From positions 1 through 64,000 of the forward strand of contig CAYNFR010000015.1 of assembly GCA_964396595.1 (NCBI GenBank): a DNA stretch of 64,000 nucleotides, read 5' to 3'. The notes under the pieces were generated by a model. The model was not told the origin of the DNA. It searched no databases and saw nothing but the letters and a program-made list of their open reading frames with translations. This DNA comes from CAYNFR01 sp964396595. GTDB lineage: Bacteria; Bacteroidota; Bacteroidia; Chitinophagales; Saprospiraceae. Each line of letters starts with the position of its first letter. Position 1 is the stretch's first letter. The position numbers and the translations under genes are program-made. Shown here in pieces: positions 51,622-59,937 of the stretch.

Positions 51622-54033
51622 TTAAGGCAGTTCCGTTTCGAAGATCATGCAGTAAGAGATTTCGACGATATCTTCAACTTGAGGTTTCGAATAATAATCG
51701 CCATCACTTCCATAAGGTGGTCTATGGGCTTTGGCTGTAAGTGTCTGTGGAGCAATATCCAGATACTCAAATCCCCCCTGCACTTCTATGATTTCTCTCA
51801 GAATGTAAGCAGATGCGCCACCTGGCACATCTTCATCTACAATGAGTAACTTATTTGTCTTGGCCAATGATCGCACAATGATATGCTCTGTATCAAATGG
51901 CAAAAGGGTCTGGACGTCAATGATCTCTACGGACGAGCCTGTGTCTTTTATTCTTTCTGCGGCTAATAAGCACAGTCGAATACAAGAACCATAGCTTACG
52001 ATGGTTAGGTGCTGTCCTTGTGTTAAAATTTCAGGGATACCAAGTGGAACTGTATAAGTGCCGATATTGTCAGGCAACTTTTCTTTTAAGCGATATCCAT
52101 TAAGACATTCGATCACTAATCCCGGGTCGTTACTTTTTAGCAATGTGTTGTACATACCCGCTGCTTGTGTAAAATCACGAGGTACACATATATAAATGCC
52201 TCTTAAGCTGTTAAGCAGCATACCGATCGGTGATCCACTATGCCAGATCCCCTCCAGACGATGCCCACGCGTTCTGATAATGATGGGGGCTTGTTGTTGG
52301 TTATTACTCCTGTAACGAAGAGAGGCTATGTCATCGCTCAATATCGGCAATGCATAAATCACGTAATCAAGATATTGTATCTCGGCTATTGGCCTGAGTC
52401 CTCGCATCGCCGCGCCAACACCCTGACCTATTATTGTCCATTCTCGTATCCCCGTATCTGCCACACGTAACTCGCCAAATTTCTCCTGCAGACCTGCCAT
52501 ACCCTGATTTACATCACCGATCTTGCCCACATCTTCTCCAAATGCCAAAAGCTCAGGTCTATTGGCGAAAGCCACATCAAAAAATTTATTAATCAATTGG
52601 TATCCGCTGACTACCGGACTATCTGTAGAATATTCCGCTGGAATTATAGGAACTTTTAAAGCACTGTTCTTATCCTCAGAAAACAATGGAGATCCATAAT
52701 GCTCAGCAAGCCATGCCTCGATATCATCAATAAAACGCGTGAGCTCCTCGTGAGGCTCTAACCCATTAACATGCAGTCCATAAGAAAGCTCCTTTGCATT
52801 CTGAAGCAATTCACTCTGTGTCGGATTTACGAGAGCTGAGAGCTTATGAAGAACTTGCTTTAGTGCTTCATGCTCATGCTGGGCTATCAATCTTGTATGA
52901 ATATCATGTAGAACTGACCTTTTGTACACAGCTTGATACTGATACTCCTGCCAGATTGCCAGCTTTTCCTTTCGCACATACACACGTGCTTCTCTTGACA
53001 TACTGGTAATATCTTGCGCGGAAAGAATTTTATTGGCTGTAAGCCAATGTGTCATCTTATGAATACAATCATACTCCTTTTCCCAGGCTAGCCGCTCAAA
53101 TGATTTGTACCGTTCGTGAGATCCACTGGTAGAATGACCCTGTGGCTGTGTCAACTCTTGAACATGCACCACTGATGGTACGTAGCTGTCACGAGTCTTG
53201 TGTATTGCTTTTTCAAATGTTTTGCACAAGCTCACATAATCCCAGCCCTTGACAGTATAAAGGTCAATACCATTGCTGTTGTTCACTCTTTTAAAACCCT
53301 CAAGCACCGTAGAAATACTTCCTTTTGTCGTTTGTATCTCGGTCGGCACAGATATTCCGTAACCGTCATCCCATACTACGATTACTAATGGCACCTGCAA
53401 AACACCGGCAGCGTTGATAGTTTCCCAAAAAACACCTTCCGAAGTACTCGCGTCCCCTATTGTGCAAATGCAAATCTCTCGTCCGTTATCACTAAACTTC
53501 TTAAACGAATCAGGCAAAGCTAGGTCGCGATGAAGACGCGATGCATAGGCCAAACCCAAGGCTCGGCCCATCTGCCCACCTGTCGAACTGATACCTGAGG
53601 TGCTATTTATAACTTGAGTCGTATCTACCCATTCGCCATTTTGATGGTAGGGAGTTGCGAAATGGGCCACCATCTGCTTCCCACCGGAAAACTTATCTCG
53701 TTCGGGAAAACTATACATCTGTGCTAAGTAATCAGAGACAGAGCATAAACCTAATGCCATCATAAGTGTCTGATCTCTGTAATAACCCGATCTGTGATCA
53801 CCAGGCCGGATATATTTGGCTAGAGCGATCTGAGCTACTTCTTTTCCGTCAGAAAAAACACCAAATTTCGCTTTTCCTGTCAGTACTTCTTTTCTACCCT
53901 GAAGACTTAACTCTCTGCTTATCAATGCTAACCAGAAATCTCTAATGACCTCATTCTTGAATGCATCATGACCGCTTTTACCCTTATTCAGGACATCATT
54001 CAGTATGTCTGCTTCAAATAAATATTCTGCCAT
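51622..54033 (-). CDS. 2-Oxoacid dehydrogenase E1, fused alpha and beta subunits
   Basis: An 803-residue thiamine-diphosphate enzyme that joins E1 alpha (about 20-370) and E1 beta (about 465-800) in one chain. The alpha half has GDHRSGYYRDQTLMMALG, SSTGGQMGRALGLAYASR and the TPP motif GDASTSEGVFWETINAAGV; the beta half has AFGEDVGKIGDVNQGMAGL, REWTIIGQGVGAAMRGLRPIAEIQYLDYV and VPRDFTQAAGM. It resembles branched-chain oxoacid dehydrogenases more than pyruvate dehydrogenase, but E2 and E3 are not in the window, so the substrate is inferred. Confidence 0.88.
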   Translation of the reverse strand: MAEYLFEADILNDVLNKGKSGHDAFKNEVIRDFWLALISRELSLQGRKEVLTGKAKFGVFSDGKEVAQIALAKYIRPGDHRSGYYRDQTLMMALGLCSVSDYLAQMYSFPERDKFSGGKQMVAHFATPYHQNGEWVDTTQVINSTSGISSTGGQMGRALGLAYASRLHRDLALPDSFKKFSDNGREICICTIGDASTSEGVFWETINAAGVLQVPLVIVVWDDGYGISVPTEIQTTKGSISTVLEGFKRVNNSNGIDLYTVKGWDYVSLCKTFEKAIHKTRDSYVPSVVHVQELTQPQGHSTSGSHERYKSFERLAWEKEYDCIHKMTHWLTANKILSAQDITSMSREARVYVRKEKLAIWQEYQYQAVYKRSVLHDIHTRLIAQHEHEALKQVLHKLSALVNPTQSELLQNAKELSYGLHVNGLEPHEELTRFIDDIEAWLAEHYGSPLFSEDKNSALKVPIIPAEYSTDSPVVSGYQLINKFFDVAFANRPELLAFGEDVGKIGDVNQGMAGLQEKFGELRVADTGIREWTIIGQGVGAAMRGLRPIAEIQYLDYVIYALPILSDDIASLRYRSNNQQQAPIIIRTRGHRLEGIWHSGSPIGMLLNSLRGIYICVPRDFTQAAGMYNTLLKSNDPGLVIECLNGYRLKEKLPDNIGTYTVPLGIPEILTQGQHLTIVSYGSCIRLCLLAAERIKDTGSSVEIIDVQTLLPFDTEHIIVRSLAKTNKLLIVDEDVPGGASAYILREIIEVQGGFEYLDIAPQTLTAKAHRPPYGSDGDYYSKPQVEDIVEISYCMIFETELP

Positions 54034-54061
54034 AAAGAGGCCGGTAGATTGGTTTGAAGAA

Positions 54062-54069
54062 CAAAATTA
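54062..54069 (-). promoter_or_regulatory. -7 box before the fused E1 gene
   Basis: Minus-strand TAATTTTG matches TAnnTTTG and lies 29 nt before the ATG at 54033. No properly spaced -33 TTTG was found. Confidence 0.4.
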
Positions 54070-54201
54070 AGGTTCTATTGCTAGAAATAGCTGATAGATT
54101 TCCACAAAGTCAGTTGATTCATAAATAATTGCCTACGGACATTAACGCTGTATTAAGATTTATCAGGGTAGTTTGGAGTACATCTTAATGAAATAATTAT
54201 G

Positions 54202-54209
54202 TAACTTTG
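54202..54209 (+). promoter_or_regulatory. -7 box before the DUF1573 gene
   Basis: TAACTTTG fits TAnnTTTG, 17 nt before the ATG at 54226. A TTTG is present 26 nt upstream, longer than consensus spacing. Confidence 0.5.
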
Positions 54210-54225
54210 ATTCATAAAAATTTAC

Positions 54226-54678
54226 ATGATGAAAAAATTATATATTCTTTCTTTTGTCTTTGCTCTAGTTGCATCAAGCTCCGCGTATAGCCAAGGCAAC
54301 GGCCAGCTTATTGATTCAGGTCCGATTATGACATTTGAGTCGTCTGTTGTTGATTACGGCGAGATAGCACAGAATTCAGAACCTGTCAGAAAGGTCAAGT
54401 TCACAAATACAGGAACAGAACCCCTTGTTATTCAGAGTGCTAGAGGTAGTTGTGGATGCACGGTTCCTACCACACCAAAAGAACCAATTATGCCTGGTGA
54501 AACTTCGACAATCGAAATTCGCTACGATACGAAAAGACTCGGCAGAATAGATAAAACGGTGACTATTATCACCAATGAAGGTGGTGAGCCTCACACGCTC
54601 AGAGTAGCGGGTAATGTACATCAAGTGCAAGAAGACAATGTGCCAAAACCTACTAATACGTTGATAAAGCCGAATTAG
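54226..54678 (+). CDS. DUF1573 domain secreted protein
   Basis: A 150-residue exported protein with signal peptide (to about residue 23, SSAYSQ) and a single ASH/MSP-like immunoglobulin fold: FESSVVDYGEIAQNS, RKVKFTNTGTEPLVIQSARGSCGCTVPTTPKEPIMPGET, IEIRYDTKRLG. DUF1573 proteins are very common in Bacteroidota and are thought to be periplasmic or surface binding modules; function is not established. Single gene closed by a terminator. Confidence 0.88.
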   Translation: MMKKLYILSFVFALVASSSAYSQGNGQLIDSGPIMTFESSVVDYGEIAQNSEPVRKVKFTNTGTEPLVIQSARGSCGCTVPTTPKEPIMPGETSTIEIRYDTKRLGRIDKTVTIITNEGGEPHTLRVAGNVHQVQEDNVPKPTNTLIKPN

Positions 54679-54701
54679 TCGGAAATAAAAAATATATCGC
54701 A

Positions 54702-54732
54702 AGCCGGAGAACAAAATTCTTCGGCTTTTTTT
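54702..54732 (+). terminator. Rho-independent terminator after the DUF1573 gene
   Basis: AGCCGGAGA (54702-54710) pairs with TCTTCGGCT (54718-54726) with one G-U pair, then seven T. The 3' arm is identical to that of the terminator at 26965-26999. Confidence 0.85.
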
Positions 54733-54801
54733 ATTCCTTCACAATCGAGATTTTTGCCTTTGTAGGGATCCATTAATTGACAATAATCAGAATCGTTTAA
54801 T

Positions 54802-55569
54802 ATGCTTATACTTTTATCTCCGGCTAAGACACTAGACTTCTCTCCTCGTGAGGTTCTAGAATACTCCCGACCATCATTTATAAGGGAAGCTTCAGAGCTG
54901 AATGGTGTTCTCAAAAAAAAGAGCGTTGCCGAACTGATGGATTTAATGTCTATCTCAGAAAAGCTCGCTATCGAAAATCATAAAAGGAATAAACAGTACA
55001 AAAAAGAACATACCCCGCACAATAGTAAACAGGCAATCTTCGGGTTCAAAGGCGACGTCTATTTAGGGCTTGACGCCCAAACCTTGTCCAAACAAGAAAT
55101 CGCATATGCGCAGAAACACCTTCGTATTTTATCCGGTCTTTATGGCGTATTGAAGCCCTTAGATCTTATGCAAGCCTATCGACTAGAGATGGGTACAACT
55201 TTACACACTTCTAAGGGTAATAATTTATATCAATTTTGGAAAGACAAAATCGCAAAGCTCTTGACTTTAGAAGCCTCTCAACTAGGTGGTGGGCCAATAG
55301 TTAATCTGGCATCAGATGAATATTTCTCCGTGGTCAATAATAAAGCCCTAAAAGTGCCTGTATTAAACATTAACTTTAAAGAGCGCAGAGACGGAGTGTT
55401 GAGATTTGTCACTTTTAACGCTAAGAAAGCTAGAGGCATCATGGCGCGATCAATCATTAAAGATGGTCTTAGTTCAATAGAGACTGCCAATACCTACGAT
55501 ATCAATGGTTACTTATACTCAGAAGAGCACAGCACAGGCGATTCATGGTTGTTTATTAAAGAAGTCTAA
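54802..55569 (+). CDS. yaaA: Peroxide stress protein YaaA
   Basis: A 255-residue DUF328 protein. The N-terminal LILLSPAKTLDFSP, AIFGFKGDVYLGLDA, RILSGLYGVLKPLDLMQAYRLEMGT, the INLASDEY-like segment VNLASDEYFSVV and FKERRDG are all family hallmarks. In E. coli YaaA limits intracellular iron during hydrogen peroxide stress and binds DNA; the same role is inferred here. Usual length; no partner gene nearby. Confidence 0.93.
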   Translation: MLILLSPAKTLDFSPREVLEYSRPSFIREASELNGVLKKKSVAELMDLMSISEKLAIENHKRNKQYKKEHTPHNSKQAIFGFKGDVYLGLDAQTLSKQEIAYAQKHLRILSGLYGVLKPLDLMQAYRLEMGTTLHTSKGNNLYQFWKDKIAKLLTLEASQLGGGPIVNLASDEYFSVVNNKALKVPVLNINFKERRDGVLRFVTFNAKKARGIMARSIIKDGLSSIETANTYDINGYLYSEEHSTGDSWLFIKEV

Positions 55570-55670
55570 AGCAATTCTATTTTATCTATTCTTTACGTCA
55601 TTTATCTATATAAAACTGCCCTTCCTCTATAAAATGAATGAAACAATACATCTTGATTTAACTTCGTGTC

Positions 55671-56012
55671 ATGTCAGAAAGAAAAATATTCGAGCGAGCA
55701 CAAAAAACGGTAAAGCAGCGTAAGAGCTTCTTACGTCATGTTTTTTCGTGGGTCGTTTTGAGTATTTTCTTCATCTTATTAAATCTAAGTACTTCTGATT
55801 ACTTCTGGGCCATCTTTCCAATACTAGGATGGGGAATAGGTGTTGCTTTCCATGGAATTCGTGTTTTTTCGAATGAATGGGAGAATCAAGAAATAGACAA
55901 GGAATACGAGCGATTAAGACGTAGAGATCTCATGAAGAGTGGGTTTTACGAAGAAGATTTCAGAAAGGAATCCGGCAATAAGGATAAGTGGTCTGACGAC
56001 GATTTTGTATAA
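55671..56012 (+). CDS. 2TM domain protein
   Basis: A 113-residue protein with two membrane helices (about 22-42 and 47-66) separated by a short turn, the pattern LRHVFSWVVLSIFFILLN and WAIFPILGWGIGVAFHGIRVF of the 2TM domain found in many Bacteroidota, followed by a charged tail (NQEIDKEYERLRRRD). In some proteins this domain is attached to LytTR or histidine kinases; alone its function is unknown. Confidence 0.8.
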   Translation: MSERKIFERAQKTVKQRKSFLRHVFSWVVLSIFFILLNLSTSDYFWAIFPILGWGIGVAFHGIRVFSNEWENQEIDKEYERLRRRDLMKSGFYEEDFRKESGNKDKWSDDDFV

Positions 56013-56131
56013 TAGCTACACATAATGCTGAGATCATCCTGGTCGTGCGATTTCTCTTTAAGAATCTATCTGGATAATATCTCGTCAAGTCAGAACTTAT
56101 CACTAACTTCATTGACGTATATACTGATACA

Positions 56132-56983
56132 ATGAAGCTATCAAATGATTCACCCATGGTCAAGAGCTTGCCAATAAAAGAAAGGGTTCATAAAATTATC
56201 TTTGAGACGGACACTTTTGGAGGCAAGCTGTTTGATGCAGTACTCTTGGTATTGATATTTTTAAGTGTTGTAATTGTAGCCCTTGAGACTGTTCCGAGCC
56301 TCAATACTGCATGGATAGAGAGATTTCTTTATTTGGAGTGGATATTCACGATAATCTTCACTACAGAGTATATATTACGTATATGGAGCACTAAAGACTC
56401 CCTAAAATATGTAACAAGTACATATGGCATCATCGATCTAGTGGCCATCATTCCCACGTATTTGTCTCTATTCTTGGCAGGAGCACAATATTTCATGGTC
56501 ATTAGGGCATTACGTCTATTAAGGATATTCAGAATATTCAAGATGGCCAGATATCTTGATTCTGGGGAATTTATCATTAAGTCCGTCAAAGCTAGTCTGT
56601 CGAAAATAAGCGTTTTTTTATTCTTTATCATATTGATGGTATGCATATTCGGATCTATTATCTACATCGTCGAAGGTCCTTATAACGAAGCATTTGATAG
56701 TATTCCTAGAAGTGTTTATTGGAGTATTGTCACCCTCACTACTGTCGGCTATGGAGATATCAGCCCTGTCACACCATGGGGGCAATTCTTGGCCAGCTTG
56801 ATTATGATCATGGGATATGGTGTAATAGCTGTGCCTACTGGCATAGTTTCATCTGAGATGATGAAAAATAGAGATGAAAAAGATATAGATACAAGAGCAT
56901 GTTCTAACTGTAGCGAAGAAGGACATGATAGTGATGCTTCATATTGTAAATACTGTGGACATGAATTGTCAATGCCCTTATAA
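56132..56983 (+). CDS. Voltage-gated potassium channel with C-terminal zinc-ribbon
   Basis: A 283-residue ion transporter of the six-helix voltage-gated superfamily. S4 (about 125-145, IRALRLLRIFRIFKMARYL) carries Arg at every third position; the pore has filter TVGYGDISP with the preceding helix SIPRSVYWSIVTLTT, so potassium selectivity is expected. The last about 30 residues contain CSNC and CKYCG, a Cys4 zinc-ribbon-like module rarely attached to such channels. Predicted inner-membrane tetramer. The start at 56132 is chosen as the first ATG giving a short cytosolic N-tail before S1. Confidence 0.9.
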   Translation: MKLSNDSPMVKSLPIKERVHKIIFETDTFGGKLFDAVLLVLIFLSVVIVALETVPSLNTAWIERFLYLEWIFTIIFTTEYILRIWSTKDSLKYVTSTYGIIDLVAIIPTYLSLFLAGAQYFMVIRALRLLRIFRIFKMARYLDSGEFIIKSVKASLSKISVFLFFIILMVCIFGSIIYIVEGPYNEAFDSIPRSVYWSIVTLTTVGYGDISPVTPWGQFLASLIMIMGYGVIAVPTGIVSSEMMKNRDEKDIDTRACSNCSEEGHDSDASYCKYCGHELSMPL

Positions 56984-57062
56984 TCAATAAGATAAAAATC
57001 ATACAACATAACCAGAAAATAATGAAATTTGTATTCCGATCAGAAAAAATATCAGCGTCAAT

Positions 57063-57743
57063 ATGATGCAACTGGATCATAAAAAGTCATATTTAACATA
57101 CCGTATCCTAGATACGAATGAGACATTGCGATGGGCCACCATTAGCAGTCTTATCATGGTGATTATAGGCTTTTATTTAATGACCCATTGGTTAGAGTTT
57201 AATGAAACTCGCTTGGGTTATAGTCTTTACGACCCTATTCTGGACTTGGTTTCGCCTAAGAATTTTACATATGAGATATTCTTTTCTACTTATGCGGCTA
57301 TCTTTCTTGGTTTAGGTTTTAGTCTAAGAACACCATGGATGATGGTCAGAACGAATATGAGTATTCTTGCACTACTGGGATTAAGGATGGTGAGTATGTA
57401 TCTAGTGCCACTTGAGCCTCCTGCCAATATTATACCACTAGAAGATAGCTTTCTTATGTCAACGGTGTACAGCAACAAGATTCTGATGAAGGATTTATTT
57501 TTTTCCGGACATACTGCTTCTATTGCCCTCTTAATATTTTTAGTCGAGAAGAAATGGGTGTCATTGGTTCTTCTCCTTTGTGGGGTGACCGTCGGAACAT
57601 TATTGATCATGCAACATGTTCACTATTCTATCGATATATTGGGTGGGTTCTTTTTTGCTTGGCTTGCAGCCAAATTCGGTAAAAGCATGGCTGAGCAATT
57701 TCTTCTATTCTTGCGTACTACAGTCATATCACCGCCACGTTGA
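57063..57743 (+). CDS. PAP2_C-like membrane enzyme (sphingomyelin-synthase-like fold)
   Basis: A 226-residue protein with about six membrane segments. FFSGHTASIALL (about 147-158) and HVHYSIDILGGF (about 185-196) supply the His and Asp of the C2 and C3 motifs in the PAP2_C/sphingomyelin synthase group, which transfer phospho-headgroups between lipids or dephosphorylate them. The SGHT...HYSID spacing is as expected. Which lipid is used cannot be told; this is the family assignment only. Confidence 0.72.
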   Translation: MMQLDHKKSYLTYRILDTNETLRWATISSLIMVIIGFYLMTHWLEFNETRLGYSLYDPILDLVSPKNFTYEIFFSTYAAIFLGLGFSLRTPWMMVRTNMSILALLGLRMVSMYLVPLEPPANIIPLEDSFLMSTVYSNKILMKDLFFSGHTASIALLIFLVEKKWVSLVLLLCGVTVGTLLIMQHVHYSIDILGGFFFAWLAAKFGKSMAEQFLLFLRTTVISPPR

Positions 57744-57909
57744 TCCGTTATTGTTGAAATGCTGAATTGACTAATTGCCCAACTTCCTGCCCTGAGCCTG
57801 CAGAAGGGCTGAATTACCTAATACATAACTATCGATTAAACTCTCGTCCGCGAGACGAGACGACAATTTCACAGTTCCCCTCCCGTCACTGAGACCAGAC
57901 GACAATATC
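57744..57909. repeat. Short intergenic palindromes and repeats
   Basis: GCCCTGAGCCTGCAGAAGGGC (57789-57809) is a variant of the CCCTGAGCCTGTCGAAGGG palindrome that recurs in many Bacteroidota genomes. Next, CTCGTC (57843-57848) pairs with GACGAG (57854-57859), and AGACGACAAT occurs twice (57860 and 57896). No coding sequence. Confidence 0.5.
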
Positions 57910-58422
57910 CTATATGCCTCTCGACGTCCTCATACCGAGCTCAATAGCGCACAGATTGGCTAGTTTGCCGTCTGCAATGTCAAATCTAAGGAGCGTCCGA
58001 AATTTATGGAATCCATGAAACCCCACTGCACCAGGGTTAAGGTGTAAGTGACCATATTCTGGATCGCGCATCACTTTGAGGATATGCGAATGCCCACAAA
58101 CAAAGATATCAGGACGATGAACCTTGATCAACTTTGACGCCGCCGCCTGATACTTTCCTGGATAGCCTCCGATATGCGTCATAAGCACTTTTAAGCCTTC
58201 AATATCAAATATCAGATCCTTGACTAAATGCCGACGCAGGTCAAGTGTGTCGATATTCCCCCATATTGCTCTGATCGGTTTATTAAGTGCATACATTTGA
58301 GACAAAGCGTCTTCCTCGCCTAAGTCACCTGCATGCCAGATTTCGTCTGTATCCGATAAATGTGACAGCACGTCCTTATGCAGGCGGCCATGACTATCAG
58401 ATATCAATGAAATGCGAGGCAT
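57910..58422 (-). CDS. YfcE/MJ0936-type metallophosphoesterase
   Basis: A 170-residue calcineurin-like phosphodiesterase. Two-metal ligands are visible in ISDSHGR, HAGDLGEED, WGNIDTLD, THIGGYPGKY, CGHSHILKV and the NPGAVGFHG end. This short group hydrolyses phosphodiesters with a divalent metal in vitro; the cellular substrate is unknown. It lies convergent to the PAP2_C gene. Confidence 0.9.
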   Translation of the reverse strand: MPRISLISDSHGRLHKDVLSHLSDTDEIWHAGDLGEEDALSQMYALNKPIRAIWGNIDTLDLRRHLVKDLIFDIEGLKVLMTHIGGYPGKYQAAASKLIKVHRPDIFVCGHSHILKVMRDPEYGHLHLNPGAVGFHGFHKFRTLLRFDIADGKLANLCAIELGMRTSRGI

Positions 58423-58469
58423 ATAGAATGGTGTAAAAGCAAGCTAGAAGAGGTAGTAAAGCTAGTTCT

Positions 58470-58500
58470 AAAATAAGAAAAGCCCCGACGAAAGGGCCAT
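58470..58500 (-). terminator. Possible terminator of the M20/nhaC/lyase operon
   Basis: On the minus strand GGCCC (58493-58497 region) pairs with GGGCT (58480-58484 region) around TTTCGTCG, then a T-rich tail (TTTTCTTATTTT). The stem is only 5 bp. It lies about 210 nt past the lyase stop. Confidence 0.4.
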
Positions 58501-58707
58501 TCTTAAGGAATTAATCCAATTTTAGTCTAAATCTTGCTGATTAACTCAACCAATATCTTATGTCTGTGATCTTACAAACACAATACAAATATATAACAGT
58601 TCTTGAAGTCGCAAAAAGAAATCGAGTTTTTCAAAATTATTTTTTTAACAATATATAACTCCTATCCTAATAAACCCTTACCACTTTTGGCGTAGTTTAA
58701 TCAAGGG

Positions 58708-59907
58708 TTATTTGCCTTTCAGTTCTAGCAATGCCATTTTGAGATCGTTAATGAGATCATCTCTATGTTCTAGCCCAATACTCAATCTCACCATACCGGG
58801 CTTAATACCCATAGCAGAAAACTGCTCCAGCGGCAACTCTTTGGCATAACTTATTGAGGGTGAATAAATTAAGCTCTCAAAGCCACCCCAGCTGACACCG
58901 ATCTTAAACATCCTTAAGGTATTTACAAATCGCTTCACCTCAGTAAGATTATCTGTATCCAACTCTATACTAAACAGCCCCCCGCATCCGGTCATCTGCT
59001 TACATGCCAGCTCATATTGCGAAAATGATGTCAGTCCGGGATATAACACACTTCTTATCCGGGGATGCTGATCCAAGAATAAAGCCACTTTATCCGCCGA
59101 TTCATGATGCTGTTTCATACGCATAGGCAGTGTTCGCAAGCTTCGCAAGATCAACCAGCCTTCAAAAGGAGCCATTTTCGCCCCCAATAAAGCATGTTCA
59201 CTCACGATAATACGGTCAATATCCTCCTTGGTCCCTACTACCACACCTGCGACCACATCACTATGCCCACATAAATATTTAGACACGCTATGCACTTCTA
59301 GATCAATACCCATCTCGATAGGCTTTTGAAATATTGGCGTAGCCCAAGTATTGTCAATAACAGTTTTTATCCCACGATTTTTGGCCAATTGGGCGACAGC
59401 CCGAAGGTCTTGAAGCTCAAATGTCATTGATGCAGGACTTTCCAGATAGATTAAAGATGTATTGGGCCGCAAGGCCTGTTCAAATTCTTCAATCCTCGTG
59501 CCTGACACATAAGTCACTTCCACTCCACATTTCTCACGAAGAAAGACATTAATGAAGTTATTGGCAGGGCCATAAACGCTCTTTATCGTAATAATGTGAC
59601 TCTCTTTTTTAATGCAGTGCATTATGGCAGCCGATATCGCACCCATGCCAGAGGCACACAACTTTGCTTTTTCTCCGCCGCATATAGCAGCTATTTTCTT
59701 CTCTGCTACCTCCACAGTCGGATTCATCAACCTTGAATAAACAAAGTTCTCGGTCATATTATCAAAGGCGCTATCAATACCTTCCCAGCTGTCGAACGCA
59801 AATAGGGTATTCTGGTAAATGGGTGGCACTACTGCCCCAAAATGACCTTCAGCCATCGGTTCGTCATGGCATAAAAGGGTCTCTAGTCTCTTTTTATCTT
59901 TATCCAT
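58708..59907 (-). CDS. Cys/Met metabolism PLP enzyme (cystathionine gamma-synthase/lyase type)
   Basis: A 399-residue PLP enzyme of the gamma family. The N-terminus has PPIYQNTLFAFDSW, the Tyr/Arg pair in YSRLMNPTVE, ICGGEKAKLCASGMGAIS, DNTWATPIFQKP and the PLP-Lys in SVSKYLCGHSDVVAG. It could be cystathionine gamma-synthase, beta-lyase or methionine gamma-lyase; the active-site residues that separate them are not decisive by eye. It starts 30 nt after nhaC, so it is in the operon with the antiporter and the M20 peptidase, which suggests the lyase handles amino acids from peptides or dipeptides. Confidence 0.85.
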   Translation of the reverse strand: MDKDKKRLETLLCHDEPMAEGHFGAVVPPIYQNTLFAFDSWEGIDSAFDNMTENFVYSRLMNPTVEVAEKKIAAICGGEKAKLCASGMGAISAAIMHCIKKESHIITIKSVYGPANNFINVFLREKCGVEVTYVSGTRIEEFEQALRPNTSLIYLESPASMTFELQDLRAVAQLAKNRGIKTVIDNTWATPIFQKPIEMGIDLEVHSVSKYLCGHSDVVAGVVVGTKEDIDRIIVSEHALLGAKMAPFEGWLILRSLRTLPMRMKQHHESADKVALFLDQHPRIRSVLYPGLTSFSQYELACKQMTGCGGLFSIELDTDNLTEVKRFVNTLRMFKIGVSWGGFESLIYSPSISYAKELPLEQFSAMGIKPGMVRLSIGLEHRDDLINDLKMALLELKGK

Positions 59908-59937
59908 GCAGGAGTATTAGCTTTTCTAACTCGTTGA

